From Candidatus Agrococcus pullicola (lineage in GTDB: Bacteria > Actinomycetota > Actinomycetes > Actinomycetales > Microbacteriaceae), in assembly GCA_019115685.1 (NCBI GenBank), contig DXDC01000003.1:1-5264 (forward strand): a DNA stretch of 5,264 bases, read 5' to 3'. This document shows, piece after piece, positions 1-5,234 of the stretch. Each line of letters opens with the position of its first letter. Within the stretch, counting starts at the first letter, position 1. Under the pieces are notes generated by a model, which made no database searches, was not told the DNA's origin, and saw nothing but the letters and a program-made list of their open reading frames with translations. The translations under genes and the position numbers were made by a program.

Positions 1-115
1 AGCCCGCGACGAGATCTACAGGATCGCCACCTTGGCCGGAAAGCGTGGCGCCGAGTTCGACGAGCGTCACGAGAGCCGCAGTTATCAGAGTTGCGGTGTG
101 TCCACGCTTGCTCAT
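1..115 (-). CDS. N-terminal fragment of an unidentified, possibly exported protein
   Basis: On the minus strand an ATG at 115-113 opens a frame that continues past base 1, giving 38 visible residues. The start overlaps the stop of the upstream membrane-protein gene as ATGA, the usual arrangement for translational coupling, so the two are very likely one operon. The N-terminus begins MSKRGHTATLITAALV: two basic residues (K3, R4), then a moderately hydrophobic stretch to about residue 26, then small and polar residues (SGQGGD). This resembles a Sec-type signal peptide or an N-terminal anchor. A Glu at residue 20 interrupts the hydrophobic core, and there is no lipobox cysteine. Only a weak GGTGA-like ribosome site precedes the ATG, which suits coupling. 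The function cannot be named from this fragment. Confidence 0.6.
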   Translation of the reverse strand, partial: MSKRGHTATLITAALVTLVELGATLSGQGGDPVDLVAG

Positions 116-486
116 GTCCAGATCACCGCCGTCACCAGTGCCAGTCCGCCGATGCCCGCGGCGGCACGTTCCGCTGCGCGGGCTTCGAGGTGCTTCCCAC
201 GTTTTCGAGCCTTTCGCAGCCGCACGGCAGCGACGATGAGCAGGACGAGCGAAGCAAGAGCCAAAGCGAGCTTGATGATCATCTTGGCTTCGATGACGTG
301 CATGCCCTGCAGCTGATTCGCCGCGATCAGACCATTGCCGGTGGCCACCTGTATCGCGGCGCCGGTGAGCATGATCGGAACCACCGTCCAGCTTGCAACA
401 CTTCGCAGCAGGGCCGGGCCGATAAGGGCCGCGAGCCCGACGAAATGCAATACGAGCAGCGCTAGGCGAAGGGTTTCGAACGACAC
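112..486 (-). CDS. Small four-helix integral membrane protein of unknown function
   Basis: A 124-residue protein with a GTG start at 486-484. The start is chosen for a GGAG ribosome site 8 nt upstream and because translation then begins just before the first helix. Hydrophobic segments lie near residues 5-27 (LVLHFVGLAALIGPALL), 33-57, 66-90 and 107-123, separated by a short polar turn and a strongly basic loop at 89-106 (RLRKARKRGKH). This indicates four membrane helices, with the basic loop probably cytoplasmic. H14 in helix 1 and K68/K72 at the start of helix 3 are polar residues inside or next to the membrane. The topology recalls small haem/copper-type or DUF2269-like membrane proteins, but I cannot assign it to a family. 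It is divergent from the tetR gene across a palindromic operator, so it is the likely regulated target, and it is coupled by ATGA to the next gene. A transport or stress role would be inference only. Confidence 0.75.
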   Translation of the reverse strand: MSFETLRLALLVLHFVGLAALIGPALLRSVASWTVVPIMLTGAAIQVATGNGLIAANQLQGMHVIEAKMIIKLALALASLVLLIVAAVRLRKARKRGKHLEARAAERAAAGIGGLALVTAVIWT

Positions 487-494
487 CGTGTGTG

Positions 495-498
495 CTCC
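495..498 (-). promoter_or_regulatory. Ribosome binding site fixing the GTG start at 486
   Basis: The minus strand reads GGAG here, followed by 8 nt and then GTG at 486-484. It is the only Shine-Dalgarno-like match near the start of the membrane-protein gene and supports the non-ATG start. Confidence 0.6.
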
Positions 499-509
499 AA
501 TTCAAGGGT

Positions 510-529
510 GGGTGAGTGTTTACTCACCC
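510..529. promoter_or_regulatory. Palindromic operator, probably of the adjacent TetR regulator
   Basis: A perfect inverted repeat, GGGTGAGT-gttt-ACTCACCC, with 8-bp arms and a 4-bp centre. It lies in the 59-bp gap between the divergent membrane-protein gene (start 486) and tetR (start 546). TetR-family dimers typically bind such palindromes of about 15-20 bp in the divergent promoter next to their own gene. The site abuts the candidate -10 elements at 531-538, so a bound dimer would block both directions. The position and symmetry are seen directly; which protein binds is inferred. Confidence 0.75.
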
Positions 530-530
530 C

Positions 531-538
531 ACTATACT
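531..538. promoter_or_regulatory. Overlapping candidate -10 elements for both divergent genes
   Basis: TATACT at 533-538 on the plus strand is a good sigma-70-type -10 hexamer. Starting about 7 nt downstream, transcription would begin almost at the tetR ATG (546), giving a leaderless or nearly leaderless mRNA, as is common in actinobacteria. The same bases on the minus strand read TATAGT (536-531), which would start transcription toward the membrane-protein gene inside the operator. I see no convincing -35 box for either direction, so both promoters are tentative. Confidence 0.45.
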
Positions 539-545
539 GAGCTTG

Positions 546-1148
546 ATGACGCAACAAAACCCCCCTGCGCGCAGGGCACGCGAACGCATCCTGGATGCGG
601 CCGCCGAGGTCATGCGGCGCGATGGTCTCGTGCACGCCACGACGAAGCAGATCGCGCGGGAGGCCGAATGCTCGGAAGCGCTGCTCTACAAGCACTTTCC
701 CGACAAGCGCGACATCTTCCTATCGGTGCTTGCCGAACGATCCACCGGGCTGGGGTTACCCGCAGAAATGGCAGGCACTTCCACGGTTCGAAAGAACCTG
801 GTCGAGCTCACCGAACGGAGCATCGTCTTCTATCAAGAGAACTTCCCGATGGCGGCCTCAATTTTCGGCAGTACCGACCTGCTGACCAGTCACCGCAACG
901 CTATGCAGCAACGCGGCGTCGGGCCCCATGCTGTCTCCGCTGCCGTCGAGCAGTATCTCCTTGAAGAAGCTCATCTGGGAAGAGTGGATGCCGCTGCGGT
1001 CGATGCCGAGTCCGTAGCTCGTCTACTCACTGGCGGCGCACTCCACGAAGCATTCCTCGCCACCTACGCGTCCGAATCGGTGGAGGATCCTCGCAGAGTA
1101 GCTCAGCGCTTAGTCGACAGCGTGAACCTCGGCGAGATCACCGACTAG
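546..1148 (+). CDS. TetR/AcrR-family transcriptional regulator
   Basis: A 200-residue one-component repressor of the usual TetR length. Residues about 10-58 form the DNA-binding domain. The first helix is RARERILDAAAEVMRRDG. The helix-turn-helix at about 32-51 (TTKQIAREAECSEALLYKHF) carries the family-typical pattern of T..IA..A..S...LY.HF followed by DK. The remaining roughly 140 residues are the variable ligand-binding and dimerisation domain, which gives no clue to the inducer. I chose the ATG at 546. A GTG at 516 would add 10 residues but lies within the palindromic operator and has no ribosome site. The ATG itself has only a poor GAG upstream, consistent with a leaderless message from TATACT at 533. 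The gene is divergent from a small membrane-protein operon, its likely target, and is probably autoregulated. Its stop shares the bases CTAG with the stop of the convergent response-regulator gene. Confidence 0.93.
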   Translation: MTQQNPPARRARERILDAAAEVMRRDGLVHATTKQIAREAECSEALLYKHFPDKRDIFLSVLAERSTGLGLPAEMAGTSTVRKNLVELTERSIVFYQENFPMAASIFGSTDLLTSHRNAMQQRGVGPHAVSAAVEQYLLEEAHLGRVDAAAVDAESVARLLTGGALHEAFLATYASESVEDPRRVAQRLVDSVNLGEITD

Positions 1149-1816
1149 CCGCCGTCGAGATACTGCAGCACTGCCGCAACACGGCGGCTGGTGGTCTCAC
1201 CGGCAGGCAGCTCGAGCCGGTCGAAGATCGAACTGACCGCCTTCTCGACCGAACTGAGCGATACGAACAGCCGCTGTGCGATGCCTCGATTCGAGAGCCC
1301 TTCAGCCATCGCAGCGAGCACTTCGTTCTCCCTCGGAGTGAGTGCGTCGAGCGCGCGTGGCTTGTCCGGATCGGTGACGAGCTGGCGTACCACCTCGGCG
1401 TCGATGACGGTGCCTCCCTCAGCTACGCGCGAGACGGATTCTAGGAAGTGATCGATGTCGGTTATCCGATCCTTGAGCAGATAGCCGACGCCGGAGGTTT
1501 CGGATCTCAGGAGCTTCGTCGCGTACTCGCGCAGCACGTACTGCGACAGCATGAGCACACCCGTTTCGGGGTGGCGGTGTTTCAGCTCCAGCGCCGCGGC
1601 AAGCCCCTCATCCGTGTGCGTGGGAGGCATGCGCACATCGACGATCGCGAGGTCGGGGCGGTGGCGGGCGACTGCTTCGAGTAACCGCTCGCCGTCTCCG
1701 ACGGATGCGACCACCTGCATACTCTCCTCTTCGAGCAGACTGCGGACACCCTCCCTCAGGAGCACGGAGTCGTCGGCGAGCACGACGCTGAGCGGCGCCT
1801 TGGTTGATTCATGCAT
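1145..1816 (-). CDS. NarL/FixJ-type response regulator with LuxR helix-turn-helix
   Basis: A 223-residue two-component transcription factor. The receiver domain spans about 8-130, with the acidic pair D15/D16, the phosphoacceptor D60 in DLAIVDVRMPP, the switch residue S91 (VLMLSQY) and the conserved lysine K115 in YLLKDR. A linker leads to the LuxR/GerE DNA-binding domain at about 157-205, with the signature LTPRENEVLAAMAEGLSNRGIA and then VEKAVSSIF. All residues needed for phosphorylation and DNA binding are present. The ATG at 1816 has a GGAG site 7 nt upstream and lies inside the end of the kinase gene, overlapping it by 8 bp, so the pair is translationally coupled and almost certainly cognate. 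The target genes are unknown; the divergent mgtA-dedA operon beyond the kinase is a candidate. The 3' end is convergent with tetR and leaves no room for a terminator between the two stops. Confidence 0.95.
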   Translation of the reverse strand: MHESTKAPLSVVLADDSVLLREGVRSLLEEESMQVVASVGDGERLLEAVARHRPDLAIVDVRMPPTHTDEGLAAALELKHRHPETGVLMLSQYVLREYATKLLRSETSGVGYLLKDRITDIDHFLESVSRVAEGGTVIDAEVVRQLVTDPDKPRALDALTPRENEVLAAMAEGLSNRGIAQRLFVSLSSVEKAVSSIFDRLELPAGETTSRRVAAVLQYLDGG

Positions 1817-2972
1817 ACGGGATCTCCGCCTCGATTCTCGTGCCTCCTCCGATGGGGCTCCTGATGGTGAGCGTACCGTCCAGCGCCGCTACCCGCCTGG
1901 AAAGCCCCTTGAGCCCGCCGCCTTCCTCTGACGCGCCTCCGCATCCGTTATCACTCACTTCAACCTTGGCCAGGGCGCGCCGCTTGGAGTCGAACACCGT
2001 CGTGACCGAGAGCGTTGCGGAGCTCGCCTCCGCATGTTTGACGACGTTGGTCAGGGCCTCTCTGATCACGAAGTACACGGCGGCCTCGACGGGTCGGGGA
2101 GGGCGAGTCTCGGAGAGCTCGAGAACCTCCACCGGAACAGGGCTGTTGCGGATGACCGGCTCGAGTGCCGTCTTGAGCCCATGCTCGTCGAGGGCGGCCG
2201 GGTAGGTCCGCCAGGCCACTTCGCGCATCTCGTCGATGAGCCGTCGCGACTGGGCGAAAGCATCATCGAGAAGCGCTGCGACGCGTTCCGGTTCCTCAGC
2301 CCTGCGGGCTCTTGCGATGAGCATGGAAAGCGAAACTGCATTCTGCTGCACGCCGTCGTGGATATCGCGCTCGATTCGCCTACGCTCCTCGTCGATCGCC
2401 AGAACCACGCCTGCGCGCGTCGTGAGCAGCTCGGAGATCCGAGCTTCTGCCGTGCGCGGCTGCTGAACGTCGAAGAACTGCTCATCGATTTTCCGCTGCA
2501 GCCAGCGGGTCGCCTCCGCCAGCACGACCGCGCCGACGGTATTTGCAAGGCCGTACAGGAGCCCGACCTGCAGAGCAGGCTGATGCGTCGTCCAAAGGAT
2601 GAAGCTGATGATCGCGAAGCCACCGACGAAGAGCTGAATTATGGCGCCAAGTATCATCAGGACGCTTGCTATCAGCATGTAGCTGACGGCGACGAACGCG
2701 GCAGCGGTGACCAGTGCGCTGATGAGGAAGAACGACCTCGGCGCTGTCGCAACCTCGAACTCCAAGCCGAAGTATCGACGCTGCCGCGCGCGCTCCCAGC
2801 GGAAAACCGTGCCGCTCGCCTTGGACTCAGGCTTCGCGACAGCGGCGATGATCAAAGGCACTGCGAGCAGCCCGCCGACAAGGGTGCCGACCACCGTGAG
2901 CCACCACCGCCGCAGGAGTTGTTTGGTCTCGCGAGGGACCCGCGACTCGATTCCCCGGAACAGCGCCTTCAT
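1809..2972 (-). CDS. Membrane-bound sensor histidine kinase (HisKA_3 / NarL-system type)
   Basis: A 387-residue kinase if started at the ATG at 2972. The N-terminal sensor part is mostly membrane: one helix at about 24-46, a long hydrophobic block at about 80-127 holding two helices, and a fourth at about 133-158. The roughly 33-residue segment between the first and second helices (47-79) is short and rich in Arg and Glu. A dimerisation and phosphotransfer segment follows, with ERRRIERDIHDGVQQ, in which H205 is the phosphorylated histidine. The HATPase_c domain has the N box around N309 (REALTNVVKH), a DNGCGG box at 341-346 and GGGLKGL at 351-357, and ends in GGTRIEAEIPYA. It should autophosphorylate and pass phosphate to the regulator encoded immediately downstream. 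The signal is unknown; with so little extracytoplasmic sequence, sensing within or at the membrane is likely. The start is uncertain: no clear ribosome site precedes the ATG, and a GTG at 3008 would add 12 residues. Confidence 0.93.
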   Translation of the reverse strand: MKALFRGIESRVPRETKQLLRRWWLTVVGTLVGGLLAVPLIIAAVAKPESKASGTVFRWERARQRRYFGLEFEVATAPRSFFLISALVTAAAFVAVSYMLIASVLMILGAIIQLFVGGFAIISFILWTTHQPALQVGLLYGLANTVGAVVLAEATRWLQRKIDEQFFDVQQPRTAEARISELLTTRAGVVLAIDEERRRIERDIHDGVQQNAVSLSMLIARARRAEEPERVAALLDDAFAQSRRLIDEMREVAWRTYPAALDEHGLKTALEPVIRNSPVPVEVLELSETRPPRPVEAAVYFVIREALTNVVKHAEASSATLSVTTVFDSKRRALAKVEVSDNGCGGASEEGGGLKGLSRRVAALDGTLTIRSPIGGGTRIEAEIPYA

Positions 2973-3158
2973 GGTGCGACCGATCGTAGCAAGCGCCCAA
3001 CATGCCACTGCAGGAGAGGAAACCGCACACCGGTTCCGGTTTTCTGCATAGCGTCTGCAGGACGCTGCGAACGGGTGTGCACTGCACCCCGTACCGAGTG
3101 GGTTCCGCGCTCCGTACCGTTATCCCACGACCCAGGAAAACCCACAACGGAGGCAACG
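2973..3158. promoter_or_regulatory. Divergent intergenic region between histidine kinase and mgtA
   Basis: This 186-bp non-coding gap must carry promoters for both the kinase-regulator pair and the mgtA-dedA operon. It contains three short dyads: ACCGG-tt-CCGGT at 3029-3040, AGCGTC-tgcag-GACGCT at 3050-3066, and GGGTG-N7-CACCC at 3073-3089. None is followed by a T-run, so they are possible operator sites and not terminators. A weak extended -10 (TGCATAGCGT, hexamer at 3049-3054) points toward mgtA. On the minus strand, TACGAT about 10 nt before the kinase ATG could be a -10. No good -35 box is visible for either direction. Nothing else was recognised here. Confidence 0.4.
3149..3153 (+). promoter_or_regulatory. 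Strong ribosome binding site fixing the TTG start of mgtA
   Basis: GGAGG lies 5 nt before TTG at 3159-3161. It is the best Shine-Dalgarno match in the window and decides the start. The reading frame stays open far upstream, antisense to the kinase gene, but no other candidate start has such a site. Confidence 0.75.
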
Positions 3159-4349
3159 TTGAGTAACGCACAAGAACTGCTTGCGGGCTCGTATGAACTC
3201 GACCGGCAGAACCCGATCGAACCGCTACGGGTGTTGATCGTGACCGAGTCGTTCTTGCCGCAGGTCAACGGCGTCACGAACTCGGTCTGCAGAGTTGCGT
3301 CGTTCCTCCGCGCTCGCGGACACACCGTCCGCATCATCGCACCGACGAAGCCGGACGTGTACGAGGACGCAGAAGTTTCAAGAGTCTCGGGAGTGAATCT
3401 GCCGGCCTATCGCCAGTTCCGAGTCGGCCTGCCTTCGTCGAGACGGCTCAGGAGGATCGCGGACGAGTTCGCACCCGATGTCGTGCACGTGGCATCTCCG
3501 TTCGGATTCGGAGCGGTTGCTCTCCGGGCGCTCAAGCACCTCCCCACACTCGCCGTCTATCAGACCGACATCGCCGGCTATGCCAAGCGCTACCGGCTGA
3601 ACCTGCTCGCCGACTGGTGCGAAACTCGGTTGGAACGGATTCACCGCAGCGCGAACGTAACGCTTGCACCCTCGCACGAGAGCCGGGCTGCTTTTGCCGA
3701 CAGCGGAGTAGACGCGCACTACTGGGGCCGCGGAGTGGACCTCGAACAGTTCCGCCCCGCGAAGCGCTCGGAGGAACTGCATGAACGCCTACGTGGCGAT
3801 CGTCGCCTCGTGGTGGGCTACGTCGGCAGGCTTTCACTCGAGAAGGAACTCGAGCAGCTCCGCGCAGTGTCCCGGATCCCGGATGCACAGCTCGTCATCG
3901 TTGGCGACGGCCCCGTGCGCTCGCGACTCGAGGCACGGCTGCCCGAAGCCATCTTCACGGGTGTCAGGGGCGGCGACGAACTCGCCGAGCTGCACGCAAC
4001 ATTCGACGTCTTCGTGAACCCGTGCAGCACCGAAACGTTCTGCCAGGCGGCGCAGGAAGCGCTTGCCTCCGGTACGCCCGTTGTCGGACCGAATGCCGGC
4101 GGAATGCGCGATCGAGTCAAGCATCGCGAAACTGGGCTGCTGACGCGACCGGGCAGCGCATCCTCACTCGCAAGTGCCGTCGAAGAACTCGTGTCGGATG
4201 ACGCGCTTCGTCTGCGACTGCGCAGCAACGCGCGCGACGTCTCCGACTTGCGCAGCTGGGACGAACTGGGTGAAGAGCTCGAGGAGCACTACCGAGACCT
4301 CGTCGCATCGAACGCACACCGTGGCAGGAGCGCGCCCGCATGGATCTGA
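3159..4349 (+). CDS. mgtA: GT4-family glycosyltransferase, MgtA-like GDP-mannose-dependent alpha-mannosyltransferase
   Basis: A 396-residue GT-B fold, retaining glycosyltransferase. The N-terminal acceptor domain opens with RVLIVTESFLPQVNGVTNSV (24-43), containing the glycine/asparagine loop of this family, and continues with VVHVASPFGFGA and YQTDIAGYAKRY. The C-terminal donor domain begins at about 218 with VGYVGRLSLEKE (R224, K229), followed by VIVGDGPVRSRLE, FTGVRGGDELAELHA and the E-x7-E motif at E292/E300 within TETFCQAAQEALASGTPVVGP. This pattern closely matches, from memory, actinobacterial MgtA (Rv0557, formerly PimB). In corynebacteria MgtA transfers mannose from GDP-mannose to a glucuronosyl-diacylglycerol at the inner face of the membrane. 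Here the acceptor may differ, for example a diacylglycerol glycolipid. The TTG start follows a GGAGG site and leaves a 23-residue hydrophilic leader before the first strand. The gene overlaps the downstream DedA gene by 10 bp and diverges from a sensor kinase. Confidence 0.9.
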   Translation: MSNAQELLAGSYELDRQNPIEPLRVLIVTESFLPQVNGVTNSVCRVASFLRARGHTVRIIAPTKPDVYEDAEVSRVSGVNLPAYRQFRVGLPSSRRLRRIADEFAPDVVHVASPFGFGAVALRALKHLPTLAVYQTDIAGYAKRYRLNLLADWCETRLERIHRSANVTLAPSHESRAAFADSGVDAHYWGRGVDLEQFRPAKRSEELHERLRGDRRLVVGYVGRLSLEKELEQLRAVSRIPDAQLVIVGDGPVRSRLEARLPEAIFTGVRGGDELAELHATFDVFVNPCSTETFCQAAQEALASGTPVVGPNAGGMRDRVKHRETGLLTRPGSASSLASAVEELVSDDALRLRLRSNARDVSDLRSWDELGEELEEHYRDLVASNAHRGRSAPAWI

Positions 4350-5005
4350 TGACACTGCTCGAAACCGTGCTCGGATCACCCTGGCTGTTCCTGCTGATCC
4401 TGACGGCCACGGCTGTCGACGTGCTCTTCCCCATCGTGCCCGCCGAAACGCTCTTGATCACTGCCGGTGTTTACGCCGTCTCGGGCACGCCGAACCCCTG
4501 GTTGCTTATTGCCGCCGCCTGTCTGGGCGCGATCATCGGCGACTACACCGCCCATCAGATGGGGAGGGGAACGGGCCGGCTGTCCCGACGCCTGCTCCGG
4601 TCGCAGAGGGGAAGCGCGATCATGGTGCACGCGCAGCGCGCGTTCGACAAACGAGGTGGATCGGCACTGATCGCAGGCCGGTTCATTCCCGGTGGGCGAA
4701 CCGCGACAACCCTTGTCTCGGGCATGCTCCGGTATCCGCGTCACCGCTTCCTCATCTATTCGAGTGTCGGTGCCGTGACGTGGGCGATTTACAGCACCGG
4801 CATCGGGATGCTGGGCGGCATGGTGTTTCACGAACAACCGCTGCTGGGTGTTGTCGTCGGGGTGGGAATCGCGCTCGGATTGACGGGTCTCGTAGAAGGC
4901 GCGCGATACCTGATCGAGCGACGCAAGAGCTCGTCTCGTGTAGTGGGCCCGCCGGGGCTCGAACCCGGGACCAGCGGATTAAAAGTCCGATGCTCTGCCA
5001 ACTGA
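4340..5005 (+). CDS. DedA-family membrane protein whose frame ends inside antisense tRNA-Lys
   Basis: A 221-residue membrane protein. DedA (SNARE-associated/VTT domain) hallmarks appear in order: FPIVPAETLL with E36, GDYTAHQMGRGTG with D68 and Y69, and GRFIPGGRT at 113-121 with R114 and R120. Hydrophobic helices lie near 13-45, 54-68, 121-129, 137-160 and 167-187. Family members are implicated in recycling undecaprenyl phosphate or moving phospholipids across the membrane, which fits the neighbouring lipid mannosyltransferase. The ATG at 4340 has AGGAG 9 nt upstream and overlaps the end of mgtA by 10 bp. A second in-frame ATG at 4349 forms TGATG with the mgtA stop. The domain is complete by about residue 195. 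The last 20 residues (GPPGLEPGTSGLKVRCSAN) are simply the antisense translation of tRNA-Lys, and the TGA used is within the tRNA D-arm. The natural C-terminus may therefore have been lost or shifted. Confidence 0.9.
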   Translation: MDLMTLLETVLGSPWLFLLILTATAVDVLFPIVPAETLLITAGVYAVSGTPNPWLLIAAACLGAIIGDYTAHQMGRGTGRLSRRLLRSQRGSAIMVHAQRAFDKRGGSALIAGRFIPGGRTATTLVSGMLRYPRHRFLIYSSVGAVTWAIYSTGIGMLGGMVFHEQPLLGVVVGVGIALGLTGLVEGARYLIERRKSSSRVVGPPGLEPGTSGLKVRCSAN

Positions 5006-5016
5006 GCTACAGGCCC
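4944..5016 (-). tRNA. tRNA-Lys (anticodon UUU)
   Basis: A 73-nt cloverleaf on the minus strand. The acceptor stem GGGCCTG pairs with CGGGCCC (one U-G pair), with discriminator A73. The D stem is GCTC/GAGC with loop AGTTGGCA. The anticodon loop is CTTTTAA, giving anticodon TTT for lysine. The variable loop is TGGTC and the T arm CCGGG-TTCGAGC-CCCGG is fully paired. CCA is not encoded; the next bases are CTA. The anticodon stem TCGGA/TCCGC has four pairs and a U27-C43 mismatch at its outer end, a minor oddity. The gene is convergent with the DedA gene and overlaps the last 62 bp of that frame. Confidence 0.95.
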
Positions 5017-5046
5017 AACTCGACAAGCTTACAGAATTTTTTGGGC
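4960..5046. repeat. 87-bp direct repeat, copy 1 (with intact tRNA-Lys)
   Basis: These 87 bp recur without a mismatch at 5178-5264, an offset of 218 bp. The copy covers tRNA positions 1-57 plus 30 bp upstream of the tRNA. The left edge of the identity falls in the T-loop after G57. Further left, only scattered bases match. Confidence 0.95.
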
Positions 5047-5047
5047 C
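5012..5047. repeat. Inverted repeat at the tRNA-Lys 5' end
   Basis: GGCCCAA at 5012-5018 is the exact reverse complement of TTGGGCC at 5041-5047, with a 22-nt loop. One arm is the start of the tRNA acceptor stem. The six T residues (5037-5042) lie within the loop and into the second arm, so this is not a standard terminator for dedA. The arms could compete with folding of the precursor-tRNA acceptor stem if transcription started further upstream; this is speculative. Confidence 0.45.
5026..5031 (-). promoter_or_regulatory. Weak candidate -10 element of tRNA-Lys
   Basis: The minus strand reads TAAGCT ten bases before the tRNA 5' end, in an AT-rich stretch just upstream of the tRNA. Transcription would start 2-4 nt before the mature end. 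No TTGACA-like -35 lies 16-18 bp further upstream, so the call is weak. The same element is repeated before the truncated tRNA copy. Confidence 0.3.
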
Positions 5048-5177
5048 GTGTTTGCGTCCGGCTCGTGGTGCCGAAGGGGCGTTGGGTCGTGGGCCCGCAT
5101 CGCTCGGCGTCCGCCGTGGGCGTCCGTCTCGCGACCGCTGCCGTGTCGAACGCTGCGCGTTCTTGGACGGCCGCGCC
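5047..5177. other. GC-rich spacer between the two tRNA-Lys repeat copies
   Basis: These 131 bp hold no coding frame with recognisable features and no clear terminator. The segment 5089-5106 resembles the 3' end of tRNA-Lys: GTGGGCCCGC matches 4943-4952 exactly, then after a 3-nt block (4 nt in the tRNA) GCTCG matches 4957-4961. It may be a decayed tRNA fragment or chance similarity in GC-rich DNA. If the repeat is a simple tandem duplication, this spacer is the normal upstream flank of the tRNA gene. Confidence 0.4.
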
Positions 5178-5234
5178 CGAACCCGGGACCAGCGGATTAA
5201 AAGTCCGATGCTCTGCCAACTGAGCTACAGGCCC
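5178..5234 (-). pseudogene. 3'-truncated tRNA-Lys copy
   Basis: This matches tRNA-Lys positions 1-57 exactly: acceptor 5' strand, D arm, anticodon arm with TTT, and T stem 5' strand. After TTCG the sequence diverges to GGCGCGGCCGTCC. The invariant A58 is replaced by G. The T stem would have three of five pairs broken (only G52-C62 and C50-G64 remain), and the acceptor 3' strand is missing. The copy cannot form an aminoacylatable tRNA. It keeps the 30 bp of upstream sequence, so it may still be transcribed as a tRNA-like fragment. Confidence 0.85.

Noticed and set aside
516..545. GTG at 516 as the start of tetR.
   Set aside because: It lies inside the operator palindrome and lacks a ribosome site; the 10 added residues precede the normal TetR N-terminus.
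335..964. A 209-codon plus-strand frame crossing the membrane-protein gene, the operator and tetR.
   Set aside because: It overlaps two better genes and the operator, and its product is rich in Arg, Ala and His without motifs, as expected for an out-of-frame shadow.
2973..3008. GTG at 3008 as the kinase start, adding 12 residues.
   Set aside because: No ribosome site precedes it and the extension has no known role. The ATG at 2972 is preferred, though neither start is strongly supported.
2034..3158. A long plus-strand open frame continuous with mgtA and antisense to the histidine kinase, which would give a 771-residue protein.
   Set aside because: The upstream part has no family features, is the mirror of a well-conserved kinase, and the true mgtA start at 3159 has a strong ribosome site. 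Long antisense frames are common in GC-rich genes.
4340..5005. The C-terminal 20 residues of DedA as a conserved functional tail.
   Set aside because: They are an antisense translation of tRNA-Lys, so any database similarity would reflect tRNA sequence, not protein conservation.
5037..5042. Six-T run after the dedA/tRNA region as a Rho-independent terminator.
   Set aside because: No stable GC-rich hairpin ends directly before the T-run; the only dyad (5012-5018 with 5041-5047) has the T-run in its loop and second arm.
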